6,556 bases of DNA from Pseudomonadota bacterium (GTDB lineage Bacteria > Pseudomonadota > Alphaproteobacteria > Rhodospirillales > UBA2165): NCBI GenBank assembly GCA_027592155.1, contig JAQCKY010000134.1:1-6556 (forward strand), written 5' to 3'. The notes under the pieces were generated by a model that made no database searches, was not told the DNA's origin, and was given only the letters and a program-made list of their open reading frames with translations. Position numbers and translations under genes: made by a program. Of the stretch, positions 1 to 6,071 are shown piece after piece. The first letter of the stretch is position 1; every line of letters starts with the position of its first letter.

Positions 1-1696
1 CTGCGGTCTGATTTGGACGGCGGCGTTTGCGCTCGCGGCGGTCGGCGCCCTCAACCTGATCTCGGTTGCCTTTGCGGTCCTGTTTATCGGCCTCAGCGTT
101 GATTTTGGGATCCATTTCGCCCTTCGGTACAACGAAGCCTATGGCCAGGGAATCAGTTCCACCGCGGCCCTTCAATCGGCGGCGGGGTCGGTTGGAGGCG
201 CCATTACATTGACGGCAGTCGCCGCGGCCATCGGTTTTTTTGCCTTTTTGCCGACGGACTATCGGGGGTTGGCGGAGCTCGGGCTGATCGCCGGCGGCGG
301 CATGTTCATCGCCCTATTCCTCAACCTCACCTTGTTGCCCGCCGCGATCGCCCTTCTACCGCCCAAACGGCCGCCGCTGGCACCGCCACGCTCCGGACCG
401 CCGCTGTTGGCCCGAACCAGGCGCTATCCCATCCTGGCGGTTAGTATCGCGGTCGTCATTGCCTTGGGCGGCGCGGCCTTGGTTCCCAGCGCAAAGTTCG
501 ATTTCGATCCTCTCAACCTCAAAGACAGCACGACAGAATCTGCCTCCACGATCTTCGAGTTGTTGGACGATGATCGCGCCACGCCCTATTCCATCACCGT
601 GCTCGCCGACAATCTGGAAACCGCCGACAGGATCGCCAAGAAGCTCGCGGCCGTAGACTCGGTCCGAGGCACCCTGACGCTGTCGAATTTCCTCCCCAAA
701 GATCAGGACCCCAAACTTGAGTTGATCGAGAATGCCTCGTTCCTGCTTTCGTCTCTCTTCACCGCGCCATCGAAACCGCCGTCACGACAATCCTCCTATG
801 CCCCCATGGCGCTGGAGAAATTTAAGGATCGTCTAAAAATTTTCCTAGAACAAGAAAAGCCCGGCGACGAAGCCCTTAAACAAGAAATCACGCGTCTCCA
901 AATGGCGCTCACGGCGTTCGGTAAGAAATTTGGAGGCGATGAAAAAGCCTGGAATCGGTTGCGGGACAACCTGCTGTCGACACTGCCTGGCCGGCTTTCC
1001 GCCCTCAAGGAAGGGCTGAACGCGACCGTAACAGTAGGGCAAAAGGATTTGCCCAAAAACATCCTGGCCCGCCAACTAGCCGCCGATGGGCGCGCCCGTC
1101 TCGAAGTTTACCCAAAAGGCAACATGCGGGACAGCGACGAGCTACGGCGCTTCGTCTCGGCGGTTCGCGAGGTTGCCCCCCGCGCCACCGGCGCGCCGGT
1201 TGTCATCTTAGAAGCGGGCAATACGGTGATCGCCGCATTCCTTCAGGCCGCCCTTACGGCGGCGCTCGGGATTGCAATCCTGCTCATCGTACTGCTCCGG
1301 TCCGCCCGAGATGTCACTTTGGTGTTCGCCCCCTTATTATTGGCGGGACTGCTCACCGTGGCCGCTTCGGTGATCGCGGGTTTGTCCTTTAATTTTGCAA
1401 ATGTGATTGTCCTGCCGCTTCTCTTTGGGCTCGGTGTGGCAAGTGCCGTGCATCTTTTGGCACGGGAACGCCGTGAAGGTGACGGTATCGACGTTTTGGA
1501 AACCTCGACCCCCCGGGCTGTTATTTTCAGCGCTCTGACGACGATAGGATCCTTCGCGACGATTGCGCTGTCGGCTCATCCCGGCACGTCGAGTATGGGG
1601 GTCCTCCTGACCATCGCGATTATCAGTACGATGGCTTCGACGCTGTTCGTGCTGCCCGCGATGATGACTTTATGGCAGGCGACGCGTAGCGCATAA
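1..1696 (+). CDS. hpnN: HpnN-type hopanoid-associated RND/MMPL transporter, 5'-truncated
   Basis: Inner-membrane RND-superfamily (MMPL) exporter, of the type thought to move hopanoids toward the outer membrane using the proton gradient. The frame is open from base 2 to the TAA at 1694-1696, giving 564 visible codons; the family is usually about 860-880 aa, so roughly 300 N-terminal residues lie outside the window. A TTG at 209 is an internal Leu codon, not the start. Visible in order: transmembrane helices ending the first RND repeat, with the motif GLSVDFGIHFALRY (about bases 89-130); a cytoplasmic linker rich in Pro; a helix starting the second repeat (about 425-490); a large hydrophilic periplasmic domain (about 490-1220); and five C-terminal helices including FSALTTIGSFATIALSAHPG, followed by a short tail. 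The second repeat has GLGVASAVH where the first has GLSVDFGIH, so it lacks that Asp. Assignment to HpnN rather than a generic MMPL protein rests on these motifs and on the adjacent HpnM-like gene. Confidence 0.85.
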   Translation, partial: CGLIWTAAFALAAVGALNLISVAFAVLFIGLSVDFGIHFALRYNEAYGQGISSTAALQSAAGSVGGAITLTAVAAAIGFFAFLPTDYRGLAELGLIAGGGMFIALFLNLTLLPAAIALLPPKRPPLAPPRSGPPLLARTRRYPILAVSIAVVIALGGAALVPSAKFDFDPLNLKDSTTESASTIFELLDDDRATPYSITVLADNLETADRIAKKLAAVDSVRGTLTLSNFLPKDQDPKLELIENASFLLSSLFTAPSKPPSRQSSYAPMALEKFKDRLKIFLEQEKPGDEALKQEITRLQMALTAFGKKFGGDEKAWNRLRDNLLSTLPGRLSALKEGLNATVTVGQKDLPKNILARQLAADGRARLEVYPKGNMRDSDELRRFVSAVREVAPRATGAPVVILEAGNTVIAAFLQAALTAALGIAILLIVLLRSARDVTLVFAPLLLAGLLTVAASVIAGLSFNFANVIVLPLLFGLGVASAVHLLARERREGDGIDVLETSTPRAVIFSALTTIGSFATIALSAHPGTSSMGVLLTIAIISTMASTLFVLPAMMTLWQATRSA

Positions 1697-1698
1697 GG

Positions 1699-2346
1699 CT
1701 AGGGGGTCTGGAGAAGCTTCTCTGCCGTCTGATTTAAAATCGAGGTCAATCCCCCTGCCCCGCCCGTTTTAACAATGCGACGGTACTCAGAACGTCGTAC
1801 GGCGAGTTCACTGATCCCGCCATCGAGTAAAACATCGACAATGCGCCAACCATCCTCCGCTTTGCGGGTGAGGTAGGTCAGCGTGACGGATGATCCGTCC
1901 GGGCTGGCAATTTCGGTTTCCACCAGGATCATATCGCGGGGGCCGGGGCGTTCACCGACCGTTTTGAATTCCTGGCCGCTGTAGCCGCTAAACCTGGAGG
2001 CATATGTCCCGGCGCTCATGCGGGTAAAAGCAGCGACCATTTCGGCTTTCTCCGGTTCCGATGCTAATTTCCACCCGTTTCCCGATGCGGCCTTAACCAT
2101 GAGCGGCAAATTGAAGGCCTGCTGTATGGCCGGCAGCAGACGGTCGAACCGCGCTTTGACATTAAGGACCTTCGACTGCTTCATGACGTCAAGCAGGACG
2201 GTATGAAAACTTTCGACGACGGCTCTCGGATTCTCAGCGGACGCTTGCGCCGGCATTACCCCAGCAAACTGGAACGCCACGAGACCAACGGCAAGAACCG
2301 AGCCCAGGAAGAAACGTCGGCTCAATTTCAAATTTACATGCTTCAT
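1699..2346 (-). CDS. hpnM: HpnM-type MlaC/Ttg2D-like periplasmic lipid-binding protein
   Basis: Predicted exported protein of the MlaC (Tol_Tol_Ttg2) family, which carries lipids across the periplasm between inner- and outer-membrane machinery; the HpnM subgroup accompanies hopanoid genes. From the ATG at 2346 it has 215 residues. The N-terminus has SRRFFLG (residues 9-15), a hydrophobic stretch (about 14-30) and a likely signal peptidase site after AQASA (residue 37); the twin Arg resembles a Tat signal, though Sec export is also possible. Family-like features in the mature part are YASRFSGYSGQEF, then DGWRIVDVLLDGGISEL followed by RRSEYRRIV, and a C-terminal GGLTSILNQ. A TTG at 2388 is in frame and would add 14 residues before the signal peptide; ATG 2346 puts the Arg pair at a normal distance from the start, although neither has a strong Shine-Dalgarno. 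Its stop lies 2 bp from that of the convergent hpnN. Confidence 0.82.
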   Translation of the reverse strand: MKHVNLKLSRRFFLGSVLAVGLVAFQFAGVMPAQASAENPRAVVESFHTVLLDVMKQSKVLNVKARFDRLLPAIQQAFNLPLMVKAASGNGWKLASEPEKAEMVAAFTRMSAGTYASRFSGYSGQEFKTVGERPGPRDMILVETEIASPDGSSVTLTYLTRKAEDGWRIVDVLLDGGISELAVRRSEYRRIVKTGGAGGLTSILNQTAEKLLQTP

Positions 2347-2405
2347 GACGGCACTTTGTTGGTTAAAAAGGTGAGAGTTAATGCGCAATCTTCAAACTTA
2401 AATAT

Positions 2406-2518
2406 GGCAGCATGATGGCTGATCGGCCCTCACTCATCAAATCCCGGCCCATCAATCATCGGTGCGGCGTTAGGAATTCAGCTTGATGTCAGCAGGTGCA
2501 GCCGCATAGCATGCTGCC
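2406..2518. repeat. 9-bp inverted repeat pair in divergent intergenic region
   Basis: The 9-mer GGCAGCATG at 2406-2414 reappears as its exact reverse complement CATGCTGCC at 2510-2518, with 95 bp between the arms. The right arm overlaps an 8-bp palindrome, AGCATGCT (2508-2515), and the candidate -10 box of the rightward promoter. The arms could be spaced operator half-sites in the hpnM/msrA divergent region, but a repeat this short can also arise by chance. Confidence 0.25.
2483..2512 (+). promoter_or_regulatory. Candidate sigma70-type promoter for msrA and following genes
   Basis: TTGATG at 2483-2488 and TAGCAT at 2507-2512 each match 4 of 6 bases of the sigma70 -35 and -10 consensus and are separated by 18 bp. 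Initiation would fall near 2519, leaving a leader of about 40 nt before the msrA ATG. It lies in the only sizeable non-coding stretch upstream of the four rightward genes. The match is weak and rests on inspection only. Confidence 0.25.
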
Positions 2519-2545
2519 TACATCCTTCGCGGACACATACTACAC

Positions 2546-2550
2546 AAGGA
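2546..2550 (+). promoter_or_regulatory. Ribosome binding site of msrA
   Basis: AAGGA, 10 nt before the ATG at 2561, is a recognisable Shine-Dalgarno. It supports the start that places the GCFWG motif at residues 9-13, as is usual for short MsrA proteins. Confidence 0.6.
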
Positions 2551-2560
2551 ATCAGTTTCA

Positions 2561-3022
2561 ATGGAAAAAGCGACATTCGGAGCCGGCTGTTTTTGGGGTA
2601 TCGAGGCGGCCTTCCGTCGTTTGGATGGCGTCGAATTGGCGGAATCCGGCTACGCGGGCGGGACGACGAAAGATCCGACCTACGAGCAAGTGTGCTCTGG
2701 GCAAACCGGCCATACAGAAGTCGTTGAGGTCACGTTTGACCCTTCTAAAATTTCCTATGAGCAACTTCTCGACACTTTCTGGGACATTCACGATCCAACG
2801 ACCTTGAACCGGCAGGGACCGGATATCGGAACCCAGTATCGCTCAGCGATTTATTATTACTCTGCAGAGCAGGAAGCCGCGGCACGGACCGCCGTCGCAG
2901 CATTGGAGAAATCCGGCCGGTTCAGAAATCCGGTGACGACGGAGATCGCGCCCATCAAGACTTTCTACCGTGCCGAGGAATATCATCAGCGTTATTTAGA
3001 GAAACAGGGGCGGTTCCACTAA
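2561..3022 (+). CDS. msrA: Peptide-methionine (S)-S-oxide reductase MsrA
   Basis: Repairs oxidised methionine by reducing the S epimer of methionine sulfoxide, free or in proteins, in the cytoplasm, normally with thioredoxin as electron donor. The 153-aa product carries the signature GCFWG at residues 9-13, with catalytic Cys10. Counting from the E. coli enzyme with a constant offset of 41, the other active-site residues are present: Tyr41, Glu53, Asp88 (in GPDIGTQYRS) and Tyr93. The Cys of VCSG is at residue 45. The C-terminus ends in YHQRYLEKQGRFH and contains no further Cys, so the C-terminal resolving cysteines of the E. coli enzyme are absent; Cys45 or an external thiol would have to finish the cycle. 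It is shorter than E. coli MsrA because it lacks the N- and C-terminal extensions. No msrB is in the window. It is the first of four close rightward genes, 5 bp before the next. Confidence 0.95.
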   Translation: MEKATFGAGCFWGIEAAFRRLDGVELAESGYAGGTTKDPTYEQVCSGQTGHTEVVEVTFDPSKISYEQLLDTFWDIHDPTTLNRQGPDIGTQYRSAIYYYSAEQEAAARTAVAALEKSGRFRNPVTTEIAPIKTFYRAEEYHQRYLEKQGRFH

Positions 3023-3027
3023 CCATA

Positions 3028-3828
3028 ATGGCCGACATACTAACCCTCGCCAGCGCGACACAGCTCAAAGACGATGCCGTCGGCAAAGTTGCCGTCATCG
3101 GCTCCCAAGGCACCGCGGGCCCTGCACTTTGGGCCGCCAGGGCCGGCGTGCGCGCGGTGATTTTCAACGACGCCGGGGTCGGTAAGGATAATGCCGGGAT
3201 CACGGCATTGGCCTATTGCCAGGAATTGGGCATGGCGGCCGCCTGTATCGATGCCCGCACCGCCCGAATGAGCGACGGCGAGGATATGTTGGCACGCGGC
3301 GTGATCAGCCACGCCAATGCCCTGGCACAGAGTCTGGGCGTTCAGGCGGGACAATCCTGCGGTGACGCCGCCGACGCGCTTCGCGCGGCAACCCAGTTTT
3401 CCCGTGAACCCAGCGCCGCGGATGAACCCCAGCGGCATCTGTTGACCCAACGAAACGGCATTAAGGTCTGGGGGCTGGATACTGGCGGCCTCATGACCGA
3501 AGAGGATGCGGGCCATATTTTGCTGACGGGGTCTCACGGCGGTCTCGTCGGCGGCGACCCGGCGTCGGCAAATCGGGGCGTCATGTTTCGGGCCATCATC
3601 CACAACGACGCCGGCATCGGCCCCGACGATTCGACCACCAGCCGGCTCCCGGTGCTGGATACACTCGGCATCCCAGCCGCCCTGGTCAGCGCGGCGTCGG
3701 CGCGGATCAGCGATGCGCAATCGACCTACTACGATGGGTACTTGTCACTCGTCAACGATACCGCGCGGGCGGCCGGCGGCAGCCCCGGCATGTCGGCAAA
3801 AGACTTTGTCGACAAGCTCTTGGGTTAG
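3028..3828 (+). CDS. Conserved-looking protein of unknown function with an internal duplication
   Basis: I do not recognise a characterised family. The 266-aa product consists of two related halves, residues about 19-110 and 162-256, joined by a variable linker. Each half has the same motif order: a beta-strand-like stretch ending in GSQGT (25-29) or GSHGG (168-172); RAVIFNDAGVG (42-52) or RAIIHNDAGIG (188-198); a run ending in ARMSD (79-83) or ARISD (225-229); then GVISHAN or GYLSLVN and a Gly-rich end. Hydrophobic strands ending in conserved small or polar residues suggest a soluble alpha/beta fold with pseudo-twofold symmetry and an active site around the Asn-Asp and Ser-Asp pairs; that is inference. 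There is no signal peptide or membrane helix. The ATG lies 5 bp after the msrA stop and no Shine-Dalgarno sits at normal distance (AGGGG at 3006-3010 is 17 nt away), so translation may be coupled to msrA. The MetE-like gene follows after 12 bp. Confidence 0.8.
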   Translation: MADILTLASATQLKDDAVGKVAVIGSQGTAGPALWAARAGVRAVIFNDAGVGKDNAGITALAYCQELGMAAACIDARTARMSDGEDMLARGVISHANALAQSLGVQAGQSCGDAADALRAATQFSREPSAADEPQRHLLTQRNGIKVWGLDTGGLMTEEDAGHILLTGSHGGLVGGDPASANRGVMFRAIIHNDAGIGPDDSTTSRLPVLDTLGIPAALVSAASARISDAQSTYYDGYLSLVNDTARAAGGSPGMSAKDFVDKLLG

Positions 3829-3840
3829 CAGGCCGCAATT

Positions 3841-4878
3841 GTGACTGAAACAATTCTGCCGACCACACTGGTTGGAAGCTATCCGCAACCGGATTGGCTG
3901 ATCGATAAAAGCAAGCTGATGGCGGCGGGACCGCCCCGGATCAGAATGCAGGACGTCTGGCGGGTCCCCGTCGACGAGCTGGAATCCGCCCAGGATGACG
4001 CGGTCGAGCTGACGGTTCGCGACCTTGAACGGGCTGGTTTAGATATTCTCACCGACGGGGAAGTGCGCCGGGAAAGCTACTTCAATCAGTTCGCCAATGC
4101 GCTGAGCGGCATTGATTTGGAACGTTCCGGCGAAGTGCTGAGCCGGTTGGGCCGGCCGACGCTGGTGCCCCGGGTTGCCGGGCCCATTCAACGGCCAAGC
4201 CCAGTATTCGTCCGCGACGTTGAGTTTTTACGCGCCCAGACCGATCGGCCGATAAAAGTCACCATCCCCGGCCCCTTCACCATGACCCGGCTTGTGAAGG
4301 ATGATTACTACAACGACGAAGACGATCTCATTGACGCCTACGCCGATGTGGTAAACGCGGAACTCCGTGACCTCGAAGCCGCCGGGGCCGATATCGTTCA
4401 ATTGGATGAGCCCTATCTGCAATCCAATGCCGAAGAGGCCGCCGTCAACGGCATTGCCGCGATAAACCGGGCCTTGGCAGGAATTGACGGGATAAAAGCG
4501 CTGCATCTCTGTTTCGGTTATGCCTACGTGGTCAAGGACAAGCCCTCGGGCTACTCCTTTCTCTCTGAACTGGAAGACAGCGTTGTCGACCAGATATCCA
4601 TCGAGGCCGCCGAGCCGGCTTTGGATTTGTCCGTCCTCAAGGATCTGCCGTCGAAATCCATAATTTTGGGGGTTCTCAATCTCGCCGATCAGGCGGTTGA
4701 GAATCCGAAGGGGATCGCATCGCAGATCCGGGGGGCGCTCGAGTATGTAACGCCTGACCGTCTGACGATTGCACCGGATTGCGGTATGAAATATCTGCCC
4801 CGCACTGTCGCGTTCCAAAAGCTGAGATCAATGGTAATAGGTGCCGCCCAGGTCCGACGGGAAATCGAAGGCCGCTAG
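3841..4878 (+). CDS. MetE C-terminal-domain (cobalamin-independent methionine synthase-like) zinc methyltransferase
   Basis: A zinc-dependent thiol-activating protein of the MetE/UroD superfamily; 345 aa, matching only the catalytic barrel of MetE (the full enzyme is about 750 aa). The N-terminus reads TTLVGSYPQP (8-17). IPGPFTMTRL (142-151) and QLDEP (187-191) match substrate-site motifs of the family. The zinc ligands seem intact: His222 and Cys224 in HLCFG, Glu255 in ISIE and Cys314 in PDCGMK, aligning with His641, Cys643, Glu665 and Cys726 of E. coli MetE. It could be a 'core' methionine synthase, a methyltransferase for another thiol or donor, or an enzyme like epoxyalkane:coenzyme M transferase; sequence alone does not decide, so no symbol is given. 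The start is GTG at 3841, with a weak AGG at 3830-3832 overlapping the end of the preceding gene region. It lies 12 bp after the unknown gene and 89 bp before the Rieske oxygenase gene, suggesting a shared pathway. Confidence 0.85.
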   Translation: MTETILPTTLVGSYPQPDWLIDKSKLMAAGPPRIRMQDVWRVPVDELESAQDDAVELTVRDLERAGLDILTDGEVRRESYFNQFANALSGIDLERSGEVLSRLGRPTLVPRVAGPIQRPSPVFVRDVEFLRAQTDRPIKVTIPGPFTMTRLVKDDYYNDEDDLIDAYADVVNAELRDLEAAGADIVQLDEPYLQSNAEEAAVNGIAAINRALAGIDGIKALHLCFGYAYVVKDKPSGYSFLSELEDSVVDQISIEAAEPALDLSVLKDLPSKSIILGVLNLADQAVENPKGIASQIRGALEYVTPDRLTIAPDCGMKYLPRTVAFQKLRSMVIGAAQVRREIEGR

Positions 4879-4954
4879 GCATCACCATTGACGGCGCCGC
4901 CGGCATCCATCAAATTTCGCTTGGGAGTGCCGCATCCGTCGAAGTTCGTCTGAT

Positions 4955-4960
4955 AGGGAG
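4955..4960 (+). promoter_or_regulatory. Ribosome binding site deciding the Rieske oxygenase start
   Basis: AGGGAG, 7 nt before the ATG at 4968, is the strongest Shine-Dalgarno in the window. The frame stays open upstream to at least 4779, inside the MetE-like gene, but this site and the loss of family similarity before MFADAKKSWP favour 4968. Confidence 0.75.
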
Positions 4961-4967
4961 AGTGACA

Positions 4968-6044
4968 ATGTTCGCCGATGCTAAAAAATCGTGGCCCTTA
5001 AATGCTTGGTATCAAGCGGCCTGGTCTCACGAAGTCGAAGATAAACCATTTGCGAGGACGCTTCTCAACGAGGCCCTGGTTCTGTTCCGGGATGAGGATG
5101 GTGCCGTCCATGCACTAGAAGACCGCTGCTGCCACCGGGCGACGCCGCTGCGGCTGGGTGAGGTTGTGTCCGGCGGCCTGCAATGCGGGTATCATGGTCT
5201 GATTTTCGATGGCGCCGGTAAATGCGTCCATATCCCTGGCCAGAACAACATCCCCTCCCAAAGCCGGGTTCGCAGCTTCCCAATCGTCGAGCGCCAGGAA
5301 ATCATCTGGGTTTGGATGGGCGAGGCTGAAAAAGCGGATGAAAGCCAGTTGGTCGACTATCCCTGGCTGGACGACCAAACGAATTGGCCCCACAAACACG
5401 CCCTCTATCACATCGACTGCAATTTCTATTTGTTGATCGACAACCTGATGGATTTGACCCATATCCCGTTCATTCACCGAAATACCATCGGCGGCGGCGA
5501 TCAAAAGGGTCAAGTCGAGGCGACGATGGAAGTCACGGCGAAGGAAACCGGGGTGCATTATATCCGCTGGATGGAGGGTATCGTTCCGCCGCCGACTTAC
5601 GTTAAGGGCGCCGGTTGGGCCGAGGGCATCAAGGTCGACCGGTGGCAAGAATTTGAATATATCGCCCCTTCCACGGTGGTCCAGTGGACCGGCGCGCTCG
5701 AGGAAGGGCGCGGCGCGAAAGAAAATCGCGACCAAAAGGGCGGCTTCAACCTCCGCCTTTATCACGGCGTAACGCCCGAAACGGACGACACCTGCCACTA
5801 TTTCTGGACACCCCTTAACGGCTACAAGCCGGAAAGCCAGGAAGCGACCGATACCCTCTTCAAGGAAATCGATTTTACCTTCCAAGAGGACGTCGAGTTC
5901 CTGGAGGCCCAACACGCCATGATGCTCGCCAAACCGGACGCACCGCTGGTCAACACAAAGCATGATTCGGCGCTAGTAACGGCCCGCAAAGCCATCGACA
6001 GGATGATCCGCGCGGAAACTCAACCGCCCCTGGCAGCCGAGTAA
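4968..6044 (+). CDS. VanA-like Rieske non-heme-iron oxygenase, alpha subunit
   Basis: Oxygenase component of a Rieske-type mono- or dioxygenase, resembling vanillate O-demethylase/dicamba monooxygenase-type enzymes that often remove O- or N-methyl groups as formaldehyde; the substrate here is unknown. The 358-aa product has an N-terminal Rieske domain with [2Fe-2S] ligands Cys54, His56 (in CCHRATPL), Cys73 and His76 (in CGYHG), spacing C-X-H-X16-C-X2-H. The catalytic domain has DLTHIPFIH (162-170), giving the bridging Asp162 and iron ligands His165 and His170. An acidic pair, Glu307-Asp308 in FQEDVEFLEAQ, is the likely position of the third carboxylate ligand. The C-terminal pattern of Lys-His-Asp followed by AR..IDRMI is family-like. 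Length fits single-subunit VanA types, with no beta subunit. The start is fixed by a strong ribosome binding site. No ferredoxin or reductase gene is adjacent in the window, so electrons must come from elsewhere. Confidence 0.9.
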   Translation: MFADAKKSWPLNAWYQAAWSHEVEDKPFARTLLNEALVLFRDEDGAVHALEDRCCHRATPLRLGEVVSGGLQCGYHGLIFDGAGKCVHIPGQNNIPSQSRVRSFPIVERQEIIWVWMGEAEKADESQLVDYPWLDDQTNWPHKHALYHIDCNFYLLIDNLMDLTHIPFIHRNTIGGGDQKGQVEATMEVTAKETGVHYIRWMEGIVPPPTYVKGAGWAEGIKVDRWQEFEYIAPSTVVQWTGALEEGRGAKENRDQKGGFNLRLYHGVTPETDDTCHYFWTPLNGYKPESQEATDTLFKEIDFTFQEDVEFLEAQHAMMLAKPDAPLVNTKHDSALVTARKAIDRMIRAETQPPLAAE

Positions 6045-6071
6045 ACACCAATCGAATAAGTCCGACTGGGG

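Noticed and set aside
1711..1722. The 12-bp palindrome GAGAAGCTTCTC as a terminator
   Set aside because: It has no loop and no following T-run in either direction, and sits within hpnM coding sequence; it is noted only as a sequence oddity.
3040..3720. A 226-codon leftward open frame antisense to the 266-aa unknown gene
   Set aside because: The forward frame shows two repeated, motif-matched halves and tight spacing with its neighbours, so it is the real one; the reverse product is Arg/Gly/His-rich without any motif.
4228..4818. A 196-codon leftward open frame antisense to the MetE-like gene
   Set aside because: The forward strand has complete zinc-ligand motifs; the reverse product has no recognisable feature.
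4779..4967. A 63-codon upstream extension of the Rieske oxygenase frame
   Set aside because: It overlaps the end of the MetE-like gene in another frame, does not look like Rieske oxygenase sequence, and ATG 4968 has a strong ribosome binding site.
5115..5963. A 282-codon leftward open frame antisense to the Rieske oxygenase gene
   Set aside because: It lies wholly within a gene with intact cluster and iron motifs, has no recognisable domain, and is explained by GC-rich codon bias on the opposite strand.
6045..6071. A bidirectional terminator between the convergent Rieske and protease genes
   Set aside because: The 27-bp gap shows no clear stem-loop with a U-tract.
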